The notes under the pieces were generated by a model. The model was not told where the DNA came from and did no database searches. It worked only from the letters and a program-made list of their open reading frames with translations. Shown in pieces: positions 18,476 to 26,727 of a DNA stretch of 64,000 nucleotides (its first letter is position 1; each line of letters begins with the position of its first letter). The translations under genes were made by a program, and so were the position numbers. Source of the stretch: Paenibacillus sp. JZ16 (GTDB taxonomy: Bacteria; Bacillota; Bacilli; Paenibacillales; Paenibacillaceae); assembly GCF_015326965.1 (NCBI RefSeq), contig NZ_CP017659.1, forward strand, positions 1,984,001-2,048,000, read 5' to 3'.

Positions 18476-19120
18476 ATGAAGGTTCTCGTTGTCGGTGCCA
18501 ACGGCCAAATAGGCAAACAGCTTACCCATCTGTTGCAAGAGCATGAAGGTTATACCGTAAGAGCAATGGTACGAAAGGAGGAGCAAGCAGCCCCATATCA
18601 AGCTGCCGGAATAGAGTGTGTTCTTGCGAACCTGGAAGGGTCGGTCGAGGAGCTTGCGGATGCAGCGAAGAATTGCCAGGCGGTGGTATTCGCTGCCGGC
18701 TCGGGCGGAGCTACTGGATACGACAAGACTCTGTTAATCGATCTAGACGGAGCCGTAAAAATGATGGAAGCCGCCGAGCAGGCGTCTGTTAGGCGCTTTA
18801 TGATGGTGAGTGCAATTGGGGCCCATCATCGGGAATATTGGAGTGAGGAGATCAAACCGTATTATGCCGCCAAACATTACGCGGATCGCATGCTTCGTCA
18901 GAGCAGCCTCACGTACACCATCATTCGTCCTGGAGGACTTACGAATAACCCTGGTACCGGACACATCGCCGCTGCGGAAAATATACGGGGCGGTTCGATT
19001 CCGCGCGAGGATGTAGCGCGAACGATTCTGTTATCACTGGATGAAGAAAATACCTTCCGTCGTTCCTTCGACTTAATTTCAGGGGATACTCCCATATCCA
19101 AAGCTTTAGCCTCCATTTGA
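18476..19120 (+). CDS. NAD(P)-binding atypical SDR protein (YhfK/NmrA-like)
   Basis: A 214-residue Rossmann-fold protein. The N-terminal dinucleotide-binding loop GANGQIGKQL (8-17) and the second strand ending in VRAMVRKEEQ fit NAD(P) binding. The catalytic SDR Tyr-x3-Lys appears as YYAAKHYAD (about 128-136), then IIRPGGLTNNPGTG, a motif of the YhfK/NmrA-like group. AAAGGAGTTGTCCAC precedes the ATG. It is a single gene closed by a long terminator hairpin. Members range from redox sensors to flavin reductases; the reaction is unknown. Confidence 0.85.
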   Translation: MKVLVVGANGQIGKQLTHLLQEHEGYTVRAMVRKEEQAAPYQAAGIECVLANLEGSVEELADAAKNCQAVVFAAGSGGATGYDKTLLIDLDGAVKMMEAAEQASVRRFMMVSAIGAHHREYWSEEIKPYYAAKHYADRMLRQSSLTYTIIRPGGLTNNPGTGHIAAAENIRGGSIPREDVARTILLSLDEENTFRRSFDLISGDTPISKALASI

Positions 19121-19136
19121 AAAGAGTCCTTTATCA

Positions 19137-19200
19137 AAAAAGATCGCCCCGAAGTATAAGCGGTACGCTCTTATCCGCTCTACTTCAGGGGCGATCTTTT
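19137..19200. terminator. Bidirectional terminator
   Basis: AAAAGATCGCCCC and its complement, extended by GAAGTA/TACTTC, form a long hairpin flanked by A and T runs. It serves the SDR gene and possibly the convergent selD-selU operon. Confidence 0.85.
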
Positions 19201-19313
19201 CGTACTATTAACCAGCTCAAAATAAAAGCGGTCCCTGCCAACGCAGGCGCATATTTTATAACTCGCTTTGTCAATTAGCGTTTGTAATGCATTCCTACGT
19301 TTGTAATGCATTC

Positions 19314-20366
19314 TTACGCGCCGGTCTTCTGCTGCATTTGAGTCCGCAATATGTCTTTAACCGCATCCACTGCTTCTTCCACCCGGTCTACCGCCACAAC
19401 GATGGGCGTGCTGCCCTCGTATTGACTGAAGGAGTGATTGTACTTGGGATCGTAATAATGCTCAAGGAGCAGCTGTATTCCTTGGGCAAACAGCCCCTCT
19501 TCCAAAGACTTGCCAATTTCCGCGGCGATAGGCGTATGGATCCTGTTTTTGATTAATTGAAAGGCCGCCAAATATTGCTCTTTATAAGCCGCAGGGTTGT
19601 AATCCTCCAGGATCTGGCGAACACGCTCCCCCATCGGCAGTTCCAACACGATGGCTACCCCCGACTCCTTCTTTTGCATAAGGAAATCGGGAACGGCGAT
19701 TTTGCCGATCCGTTTGCTCTCCGCTTCAAATAACAAATACGGCGAGGATTCCAGTTGCTTCAGCCGCTCAAACAATTCCGAATCGAATGTCTTCTGATTA
19801 TTCGCCTGTAGACCGATATGGCCAAAGATCGAGCCGCGATGTCCTGCCAGCCCTTCCAGGTCCACGACAGGGTAGCCTTCCTGCTGAAGCTGTCTAAGCA
19901 CTGCCGTCTTGCCTGTGCCTGTCAAGCCGTGAAGGACGAATGCTTCCGCGTCCAGACTCTTATGCTCCAGCGTATCCAGCACATACTTCCGGTAAGCCTT
20001 AATCCCGCCCGTAATCCGGTTAACATGGATATCCATCAATGAGAGAACGGTTGCGGCCGTCCTGCTGCGCATGCCGCCACGCCAGCAATAGACCGCCTTA
20101 TCTCCCTTGATCTCCTTGAATTGCTTCACAAAGCTCGGGAGCTTGGCCGACATAATGGCAAGTCCACGCTCTTTAGCCGCATCCACGCTCACCTGCTTAT
20201 AAATCGTCCCGATCTCCGCCCGTTCTTCATCATTGAAGACCGGAATGTTCAGACTTCCCGGAATCGTGGAATCCCTGTACTCTGAAGGGGAACGGACATC
20301 AATCAAAGTAATCTTCTTGCTGCTTTGCAGTTCCATTAATTCTTTTACGGTGATGTCTTGAAACAT
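19314..20366 (-). CDS. selU: tRNA 2-selenouridine synthase
   Basis: Replaces sulfur by selenium in the wobble 2-thiouridine of Lys, Glu and Gln tRNAs, using selenophosphate. The N-terminal rhodanese domain (1-130) carries the catalytic Cys94 in CWRGGMRS. The C-terminal half is a P-loop domain with GLTGTGKT at 147-154. Length (350) and layout match MnmH/YbbB. AAAGGAG precedes the ATG. It lies 39 bases after selD on the same strand, so the selenium donor and user are made together. No selA or selB is visible here, so at least this unit serves tRNA modification. Confidence 0.93.
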   Translation of the reverse strand: MFQDITVKELMELQSSKKITLIDVRSPSEYRDSTIPGSLNIPVFNDEERAEIGTIYKQVSVDAAKERGLAIMSAKLPSFVKQFKEIKGDKAVYCWRGGMRSRTAATVLSLMDIHVNRITGGIKAYRKYVLDTLEHKSLDAEAFVLHGLTGTGKTAVLRQLQQEGYPVVDLEGLAGHRGSIFGHIGLQANNQKTFDSELFERLKQLESSPYLLFEAESKRIGKIAVPDFLMQKKESGVAIVLELPMGERVRQILEDYNPAAYKEQYLAAFQLIKNRIHTPIAAEIGKSLEEGLFAQGIQLLLEHYYDPKYNHSFSQYEGSTPIVVAVDRVEEAVDAVKDILRTQMQQKTGA

Positions 20367-20405
20367 GTCTGCTCGCTCCTTTATTGATACAAAACCCGAT
20401 TCACT

Positions 20406-21458
20406 TTATAACTCAACGACAATGCGATTCGGATGGTCATGCACGACCTGGCCGATTCTCCCGGCTTCCAGCCCGGCTTCGCGAAGCTCTGCCAGAAGCT
20501 GATCGGCCTGCGAGCCATCAACCGCAATGAGGAGTCCTCCTGAAGTAACGGCATCGCACAGAATCCACTTATCGATCTGATCCATGTCATTCGGGAAATC
20601 CACATCGTCCTTCACGTGATCATAATTGTTTTTCGTACCGCCTGGTATAACACCGCCATCAGCCATCTCTCGAACCCGCTCCAAAATGGGAACGGAAGGT
20701 TTGGAAATACGGATCCCCGTGCCGCTTCCCTTGGCCATTTCGAGCGCATGTCCAAGGAGACCGAAACCAGTTACATCGGTGCAAGCATGCACCTCATACG
20801 GTTCCATGAGCTCGGCAGCCGTTTTGTTCAATGCGGCCATGACCGCGGTAACTCGGCGAATCTCCTCATCGCTTAACAGATCTTTCTTGATGGAACTCGT
20901 AAGGATACCCACGCCGATCGGCTTCGTCAGAATCAAGGCATCGCCTGGCTTAGCGCCGGCATTGGTTCTTATTCTGTCCGGATGGACAGTACCTGTAACG
21001 GCAAGGCCGAACTTCGGTTCTTTATCATCGATGGAGTGCCCGCCAACCAGGGTAACCCCCGCTTCCTTCAATTTATCTCCTGCACCTCTCAAAATATCCG
21101 TCAATACCTGCTTGTCCAGCGTTGAGATCGGGAATGCCACGATATTCAAGGCAGTCAGCGGCTTGCCTCCCATGGCGTAAATATCGCTGATAGCATTCGC
21201 AGCAGCCACTTGTCCGAAATCATAGGGATCATCCACAATCGGCGTAAAGAAATCGACGGTCTGAACCATAGCCAAATCATCCGTGAGACGGTATACGCCT
21301 GCATCATCACTTGTATCTAAACCGACCAATAAATTAGGATTCGGCTCGGCTTGCGGGAGCTTGCGAATGACCTGCGCCAGGTCCGCAGGTCCGATCTTGC
21401 AGCCGCATCCTCCTTTAGAAGAATACGAGGTTAATTTTATTTTCTCCGATTGACTCAT
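20406..21458 (-). CDS. selD: Selenide, water dikinase (selenophosphate synthase)
   Basis: Makes selenophosphate from selenide and ATP. The 350-residue protein has the glycine-rich N-terminal loop GGCGCKIGP with catalytic Cys18 and Lys21 (Cys, not selenocysteine). Asp residues in LDTSDDAGVY and QTVDFFTPIVDDP bind metal and ATP, and GGHSIDDKEPKFG follows. The ATG at 21458 was preferred over the adjacent GTG because GGGA lies 9 bases upstream. It is the first gene of the selD-selU operon and divergent from a permease across about 290 bases. Confidence 0.95.
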   Translation of the reverse strand: MSQSEKIKLTSYSSKGGCGCKIGPADLAQVIRKLPQAEPNPNLLVGLDTSDDAGVYRLTDDLAMVQTVDFFTPIVDDPYDFGQVAAANAISDIYAMGGKPLTALNIVAFPISTLDKQVLTDILRGAGDKLKEAGVTLVGGHSIDDKEPKFGLAVTGTVHPDRIRTNAGAKPGDALILTKPIGVGILTSSIKKDLLSDEEIRRVTAVMAALNKTAAELMEPYEVHACTDVTGFGLLGHALEMAKGSGTGIRISKPSVPILERVREMADGGVIPGGTKNNYDHVKDDVDFPNDMDQIDKWILCDAVTSGGLLIAVDGSQADQLLAELREAGLEAGRIGQVVHDHPNRIVVEL

Positions 21459-21510
21459 CACGGGTCTTCCCTTCGCTTAAGAGTTGAATTTATAAAACAC
21501 ATGCAACAAA

Positions 21511-21551
21511 CCCGGCGTGGATGCATAAAAACGTCTCATCTACCCCGGGGA
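21511..21551 (-). other. Imperfect hairpin in the selD leader
   Basis: On the minus strand CCCGGGGTAGATG can pair with CATCCACGCCGGG (one mismatch, one wobble) around a 13-base loop. It lies about 55-95 bases upstream of selD. The T content after it is weak (TTTGTTGC), so an attenuator is possible but unproven. Confidence 0.4.
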
Positions 21552-21750
21552 TAATCTGATATTCGTCCGTTTACTAACACTTGTGATCACACACAATATC
21601 TATATTATAAGAAATTGGCTGCTCCAAGTCTAATGGTCTTCCTATATCTTGCAATTACCGGGAATATCTTTCTTCTTTCTGCTCACAATGTGATATACTA
21701 ATTGATTGGATATGTAAATCATTTCACACCGCATCGGGGGAATATAGATC

Positions 21751-22821
21751 ATGAATCACTCAAGCGACGGCAGAATGGCCTTCGATCATTCGGATCGCAG
21801 AAGAACCATCTGGTTTATCACCGTCTTCATCATCATTGCAGCAACAGGGCTAACCTACGTAAAGTGGTGGCCTTATTATGATAAAGCGCTCAAAGCTATT
21901 ATGGAGCACAGCATCGGCTCCTCCATATTAGGCATGGAGCCCGGCAATGTCGTGCCTTCTTGGCAAGCGGCTTGGGACTATGCGGTCACGTATTTTAAAG
22001 CAGTATGGAAAGCGGCGGTGCTCGGTATTCTGCTCGGGACCTTGATCCAGTCGCTACTGCCCTCCCAATGGCTGCTCCGCGTTCTCGGCAAAACCACCTT
22101 CGGCAGCACGGCGATTGGAGGAATTGCCTCCATTCCGGGGATGATGTGCTCCTGCTGCGCGGCACCGATCGCGATCGGTCTGCGTAAGAAAAAGGTGTCC
22201 GTGGGCTCCGCCCTCGCGTTCTGGATCGGCAATCCGACCATCAATCCGGCAACCCTCGTCTTTATGACGTTTGTTTTATCCTGGAAATTTACCGCGCTGC
22301 GTTTAGTCTTCGGCCTCATTCTGACCTTTGGCGTCAGTTACCTGGCTAACCGCTTCGCCAAAGAGGTGGATCCGGTAGAGATTGACGCGCCGGAGAGCAC
22401 CGATCAAACCGATGAACGTCCGCTGTGGAAACGCTGGCTCGCCAGCATCGGTCATATGTTGATTCGCGTGGTTCCGGCGTATTTGATAGCCGTGCTTCTC
22501 CTTGGCGCACTGCAAGTGTGGATGTTTCCGCATCTGGGAGCTGCTGCAGGAAACACGCTGCTGGCCGTCATCTTCTTCTCCGTGATGGGAATGCTGTTTG
22601 TCATTCCAACCGCAGCGGAAATCCCGATCATTCAGGCCTTTATGGCAGCGGGTCTCGGAGCGGGCCCGGCCGCAGCGCTGCTTCTGACGCTGCCGGCCAT
22701 CAGTCTTCCGTCCCTGCTCATGGTACGACGCTCATTCCCGAGGAATGTCATGTGGTTTGTTGTTGCTTCTGTAGTGCTGCTCGGAATCGTATGCGGTATA
22801 GCGGGCATGCTGATCCTGTAG
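21751..22821 (+). CDS. Permease of the YraQ/ArsP-like (DUF318) family
   Basis: Inner-membrane protein of 356 residues with 8-10 hydrophobic segments. The repeat signature includes GIASIPGMMCSCCAAPIA (about 125-142), with the Cys-Cys pair of this permease superfamily, then SALAFWIGNPTINPATL. The second half repeats the theme with IPTAAEIPIIQAF. Relatives move arsenicals or other soft anions, but most are uncharacterised. CGGGGGA lies 10-11 bases before the ATG. It is divergent from selD-selU; a role in selenium or arsenic traffic is an inference from that position and the thiol motif. Confidence 0.78.
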   Translation: MNHSSDGRMAFDHSDRRRTIWFITVFIIIAATGLTYVKWWPYYDKALKAIMEHSIGSSILGMEPGNVVPSWQAAWDYAVTYFKAVWKAAVLGILLGTLIQSLLPSQWLLRVLGKTTFGSTAIGGIASIPGMMCSCCAAPIAIGLRKKKVSVGSALAFWIGNPTINPATLVFMTFVLSWKFTALRLVFGLILTFGVSYLANRFAKEVDPVEIDAPESTDQTDERPLWKRWLASIGHMLIRVVPAYLIAVLLLGALQVWMFPHLGAAAGNTLLAVIFFSVMGMLFVIPTAAEIPIIQAFMAAGLGAGPAAALLLTLPAISLPSLLMVRRSFPRNVMWFVVASVVLLGIVCGIAGMLIL

Positions 22822-22955
22822 ACCCAGCTCCAACTTTTTCGCTTATCTTTTCAATTTTTATTTTTTCTTAAGGTAAACCCTTGGCTTATCTGGTAAAGTG
22901 ATTAAAGAATGAACCAACTCATTATTACATGCAGTCGAAGGGAGTCAATCATTAA

Positions 22956-24149
22956 ATGAAAGATAACGATTTGCAGCCAAACCATCCGGGGCAACCCGAG
23001 GATGAACAAGGACAAGCCCAAGAGAAAGAGAATAACCAACAAGATCCGGGCAGCTTGTCTCATGAAGAAGAAAGAATAGATTCAACCTATCCGGAGCCCA
23101 TCGAGCTTCACAAGGATGAGAACGAACAGCCTGCACTCATGCATCCGGCAGGGGATCAACCGCATTTCGATGAACAGTCTCCTGCAGGTGGCGGCGGTAA
23201 CGGAAGCAAAGGTTGGATGATCGCTTCGCTCGTATTGGCGGCAGCGTTAATCGTCGTCCTGATTGTCCCTCCGTTTGCCAAAGGATCCGGCAATGAAGCT
23301 ATAGCTAAAGTCAATGACGTTAACATTACCAAGGATAATCTGTATGATGAGCTTGTCAGCGCAGGCGGTAAACAAACACTCAATTCCATGATCACAGAGG
23401 AATTGATCCAGCAGGAGCTGAAGAAGAAATCCATAACGGTGACCGACGCTGATGTAAGTAAAGAAGTGGATGCCTTGAAGGCGACCTTCCCATCCGAGGA
23501 CCAATTCAATATGCAGCTTCAGCAAGCCGGCATGACGCTCGACGATCTTAAAGAACAGACCAAAACCCAGGTCGAGCTCAAAAAGCTGATGGCCGATAAA
23601 ATCAAAGTAACCGATGATGAGATTAAACAAATCTACGACCAATACAAAGACAGCTTCGCTACGCCTGAGCAAGTTCGCGCATCCCACATCCTGGTCGAGA
23701 CCAAGGAAGAAGCCGAAGCCATCGTGAAGCAGCTGAAGGAAGGCGCTGACTTTGCAGCGATTGCAAAAGAGAAGAACCAAGATGCTACGAAGGAGACCGG
23801 CGGCGACCTGGACTTCTTCGGACGCGGCCAGATGGACCCTGCATTTGAAGAAGCAGCGTTCAAATTGAAGAAGGGCGAAATCAGCGACCCGGTGAAGAGT
23901 TCTTTCGGTTACCACATCATCAAGGTTACCGATCATAAAGAAGCTACGAACCCTACCCTTGAAGATAAGAAGGAAGAAATCCGCAGTCAGCTTGAGAACC
24001 AGAAGGTTTATTCCGAATCCACAGCCTATATTCAGGAGCTGAAGGATAAAGCAACCATCACCAATACGCTGGACGAAACTGCGGCTGAAACGCCAGCAGA
24101 TCCTGCAACAGAAGCACCAGAAGCACCTGAAGCACCTGCTGCACCTTAA
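22956..24149 (+). CDS. PrsA/SurA-type peptidyl-prolyl isomerase, membrane-anchored
   Basis: Extracytoplasmic folding factor. The 397 residues have an unusual acidic, Gln/Glu-rich cytosolic tail of about 85 residues, one membrane segment (about 88-107), a SurA-N-like chaperone region (about 115-230), and a parvulin domain (about 235-330) with ASHILVETKEEAE, GGDLDFFGRGQM and SSFGYHIIKV. A C-terminal Ala/Pro/Glu repeat (EAPEAPEAPAAP) follows. There is no lipobox, so unlike classical PrsA it is held by a signal anchor. GAAGGGAG upstream supports the ATG. It is transcribed alone with a terminator 11 bases after the stop. Confidence 0.88.
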   Translation: MKDNDLQPNHPGQPEDEQGQAQEKENNQQDPGSLSHEEERIDSTYPEPIELHKDENEQPALMHPAGDQPHFDEQSPAGGGGNGSKGWMIASLVLAAALIVVLIVPPFAKGSGNEAIAKVNDVNITKDNLYDELVSAGGKQTLNSMITEELIQQELKKKSITVTDADVSKEVDALKATFPSEDQFNMQLQQAGMTLDDLKEQTKTQVELKKLMADKIKVTDDEIKQIYDQYKDSFATPEQVRASHILVETKEEAEAIVKQLKEGADFAAIAKEKNQDATKETGGDLDFFGRGQMDPAFEEAAFKLKKGEISDPVKSSFGYHIIKVTDHKEATNPTLEDKKEEIRSQLENQKVYSESTAYIQELKDKATITNTLDETAAETPADPATEAPEAPEAPAAP

Positions 24150-24159
24150 ATGTTAGTCC

Positions 24160-24192
24160 AAGCCCCTACCCTTGCGGTATGGGCTTTTTTTA
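24160..24192 (+). terminator. Terminator of the foldase gene
   Basis: AAGCCCCTACC pairs with GGTATGGGCTT around a short loop, followed by seven Ts. Confidence 0.85.
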
Positions 24193-24282
24193 ATGCGAAA
24201 TAAAAAGTTCTTTCAACACCAGGGAAAACATGTTAGAATGTAAGCGTTATCAAATGTTGATCTTGGAAAAGGGGGAAGCAGA

Positions 24283-24627
24283 ATGATGAAGCACGTATCG
24301 GAATCCCGCAACATGTATGAGGACTTCGTGGTGGAGACAGACATTCTGTTCTTTAAAACCGGATCGCACGGTTTGGTCAGCTTTCACGGCAGAAACTACA
24401 ATATTAAAAAGAGAATGACTGCCGAAAAAATCGCATCCCTGCTCTCCGGTAAACAGTTCTATCATGTCGGCGGCAACTGCTACGTCAACGTTGACAAAAT
24501 CACGACGGTAGAACAAGGCATCGTTTACTTTGGGGAGAAGGCACCTTCTGCTAAACATCTTCGGATTCCGAGATGGAAGCAAGAATCGCTCAAGCGCCTT
24601 GTCGCAGAAGTAAAACAGCCTGTTTAA
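24283..24627 (+). CDS. Stand-alone LytTR-type DNA-binding protein
   Basis: A 114-residue protein made of a LytTR-like fold and no receiver domain. Visible features are ETDILFFKTGSHGLVSFHGR, the strand pattern of the LytTR beta core, FYHVGGNCYVNVDKI (matching the FxRxHrSylVNlxkI motif with changes), and a basic tail IPRWKQESLKRLVAE. GGGGGA seven bases upstream sets the ATG. LytTR proteins bind direct repeats in promoters; without a receiver, control must come from elsewhere. No partner gene adjoins it. Confidence 0.72.
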   Translation: MMKHVSESRNMYEDFVVETDILFFKTGSHGLVSFHGRNYNIKKRMTAEKIASLLSGKQFYHVGGNCYVNVDKITTVEQGIVYFGEKAPSAKHLRIPRWKQESLKRLVAEVKQPV

Positions 24628-24665
24628 GAGCAGCGCTCTCCTCAAGAATCAGGCGCTCAAGACAG

Positions 24666-24703
24666 AAGATCCCGTATCCGGTCAAACGGAGGCGGGATCT
24701 TTT
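24666..24703. terminator. Bidirectional terminator
   Basis: AAGATCCCG and CGGGATCTT form the stem with an inner TCCG/CGGA stem. It lies between the convergent LytTR and secreted-protein genes. Confidence 0.8.
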
Positions 24704-24713
24704 AATTTACAGG

Positions 24714-25661
24714 CTATAACTTCAGTTTCCTAGCATTAACGATGTATAGATGCTTCAGCGGCAATGCACCGTTTCTGTACTTGCGGGCACCGGATTCAAA
24801 CAGAACGTACAGGTCATGGCCCCGCATCGCAATATTCTCGGACATCGGAGGCATCGTCAACGGCGTGGCCGCAGCCTTTCCCTTTGTTCCACGAGTATAT
24901 ATGAGCAATTTGCTTGCATTGTTGCGTCCGCAGGATTGACTGTATACAACGCGGGTTTTCGTCACGACCGCCCCTTGGATACGGTCAGGTGTGCTCCAGG
25001 TATAGGCGGCTTTCCGATTCGGCGGCAAAGCGTCGCTGGACGTTAATGGATAGCCTCGCAGCTTGCCCTTAGGTCCCGGCGCACACTGCTTGCCCCCTTG
25101 ATCCTCGCCATCCATATATTCGCCGATCCATAGAATGCCGTCGGAATACGTGGCATAGGATGCTTTATGACCGAGCGCATAAGGTGTCATGACAATATTG
25201 CCATAATCTTTCTTGCTGCTAATTGTACTCAGCGGAATTTTATACACCTTTTTGCCGGACGCCACCCACAGATGTTTTTTGCTGACCGCAAGCCCTCCGA
25301 CATGCCCGGTATGTTTTTTGCTCCCGCTCTCATACAAATACAGGGTTTTGATACGTTTGTTGGTTTTGCTGCTTGTAATCGAAATGCTGCTGGCTTGATT
25401 GCTGTCCTTATTGCCCCAATAATGCGATATAATGATCCAATTCTTGCTCGGAACAAGAGCCAGCCCTTGCGGAATCCACTCTTTGGTTCCGGAGTAACCG
25501 GGAATGGCGGCTCCCTTTTTGCTGATATCGAAAAACTTTTTGTACTTGGAGCTGGCTGCTTCGGCTTCCCCTGGAGGAGCAAGTCCGCTTAAGCTGAAGA
25601 TCAGAGCTAAGCTAAGCAGGAGACTTGCATAACGTTTGATTCCCTGTCGTTTGCTCGCCAT
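24714..25661 (-). CDS. Secreted protein of unknown function, possibly beta-propeller
   Basis: A 315-residue protein with a clear Sec signal peptide: basic MASKRQGIKRY, a hydrophobic core LLLSLALIFSLSGLA, and a likely AEA cleavage site near residue 35. The mature part has repeated strands with short loops (GLALVPSKNWIIISHYWG, GHVGGLAVSKKHLWVASG, SYATYSDGILWIGEY), suggesting a propeller. No catalytic motif is recognised. GAGAGGTACATTT precedes the ATG. Two Cys (CAPGPKG and SCGRNNAS) could pair outside the cell. It is monocistronic. Confidence 0.65.
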   Translation of the reverse strand: MASKRQGIKRYASLLLSLALIFSLSGLAPPGEAEAASSKYKKFFDISKKGAAIPGYSGTKEWIPQGLALVPSKNWIIISHYWGNKDSNQASSISITSSKTNKRIKTLYLYESGSKKHTGHVGGLAVSKKHLWVASGKKVYKIPLSTISSKKDYGNIVMTPYALGHKASYATYSDGILWIGEYMDGEDQGGKQCAPGPKGKLRGYPLTSSDALPPNRKAAYTWSTPDRIQGAVVTKTRVVYSQSCGRNNASKLLIYTRGTKGKAAATPLTMPPMSENIAMRGHDLYVLFESGARKYRNGALPLKHLYIVNARKLKL

Positions 25662-25859
25662 AAATGTACCTCTCTTCCATCGTTATAATTTATAACGGCA
25701 GGTTATTGGGGTCTTGCACACCCACATAAATGTAATGTATTCTGGTCTGGTTGTACCTGATGATACATAAGGATGCGAGATATGATCCTATTCCTAACCC
25801 ATTCCACACTATGGTAATATCAAATCTAAGGCTTATGAACATAGAGAGGATGATCACGA

Positions 25860-26627
25860 ATCGATCCCTATTTTGATCCGAGATATCCGGAAGTTTTTAC
25901 TGCTTTCTCCATCGAACATTGGATGGCCATTATGGTGTTTATCGCTCTTGGCTTACTATTGTACTTGTTTAGAACCGTAATCGCCTCCAATGCTTCTCTG
26001 CAAAAGACCGTGAGATGGGGACTGCTTGCTGCGCTTTCGTTACCGGAAGCCTCCCTTCATATCTGGTATGCGTCAACGGGAATATGGGACCCTGCCACTT
26101 CGCTTCCATTGGAATTGTGCAGTCTGACCCTGTTTCTCTCCATCGCCATCCTGCTTACGGATGAACGCCGCCTATATCCGTTGGTTTACTTTGCCGGCAT
26201 CGGAGGGGCCTTACAGGCTATATTAACACCGAATCTGGGCTATCCTTTCCCACACTTCCGGTTCTTTCATTTCTTCGTCGTCCATATCGCGATCATATTG
26301 ACGGCTTTGTACATGACATGGGTTCGAGGATACCGTCCAACCTGGAAATCCATCGGCTGGACGATGGTCTTCCTAAACGTATCCGCATTCGTTGTCGGGC
26401 TGGTCAACCTCGCTGTCGGCTCGAATTATATGTTCCTGATGCGCAAGCCGGACACGGCTTCGCTGCTGGACCTGCTTGGACCGCATCCCGTATACATTTT
26501 CGTTGAGGAACTCATCGCACTCACGCTGTTTATCCTTATGTATATCGTCTTTTTTGTCATGCCGGATCGCATTAAACGCAGTCGCCGCCGTAAACAGGAA
26601 CAAACTTTTTCTTCGTCCGGCAGTTGA
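25860..26627 (+). CDS. TIGR02206/YwaF-like membrane protein, start codon uncertain
   Basis: Integral membrane protein with about seven hydrophobic segments. The conserved charged or polar positions WDPATSLPLELCSLTLFL and YFPHFRFFHFFVVH-type residues fit the YwaF family, whose function is unknown. The first ATG in frame (25923) has no ribosome-binding site and would cut away a sensible N-terminus (DPYFDPRYPEVFTAFSIEHW). Between the upstream stop at 25851 and 25923 there is no ATG, GTG, TTG or CTG; an ATC at 25860, 10 bases after GAGG, is the best-placed initiator. A one-base indel after the out-of-frame ATG at 25850 would also explain this. If 25923 is used the protein is 234 residues. Confidence 0.62.
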   Translation: MDPYFDPRYPEVFTAFSIEHWMAIMVFIALGLLLYLFRTVIASNASLQKTVRWGLLAALSLPEASLHIWYASTGIWDPATSLPLELCSLTLFLSIAILLTDERRLYPLVYFAGIGGALQAILTPNLGYPFPHFRFFHFFVVHIAIILTALYMTWVRGYRPTWKSIGWTMVFLNVSAFVVGLVNLAVGSNYMFLMRKPDTASLLDLLGPHPVYIFVEELIALTLFILMYIVFFVMPDRIKRSRRRKQEQTFSSSGS

Positions 26628-26649
26628 AGAAGGAATCAAATAAACATAA

Positions 26650-26708
26650 AGCGTATGGATGGTAAACGCCCTGTGTAGCCGGGTGCCAGAATCCATACGC
26701 TTTTTTTT
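26650..26708. terminator. Bidirectional terminator
   Basis: AGCGTATGGAT and its complement form the stem around a 30-base loop, followed by eight Ts. It lies between the YwaF-like gene and the convergent aldose epimerase gene. Confidence 0.8.
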
Positions 26709-26727
26709 GGGGGAAAGGGTCTGACTA

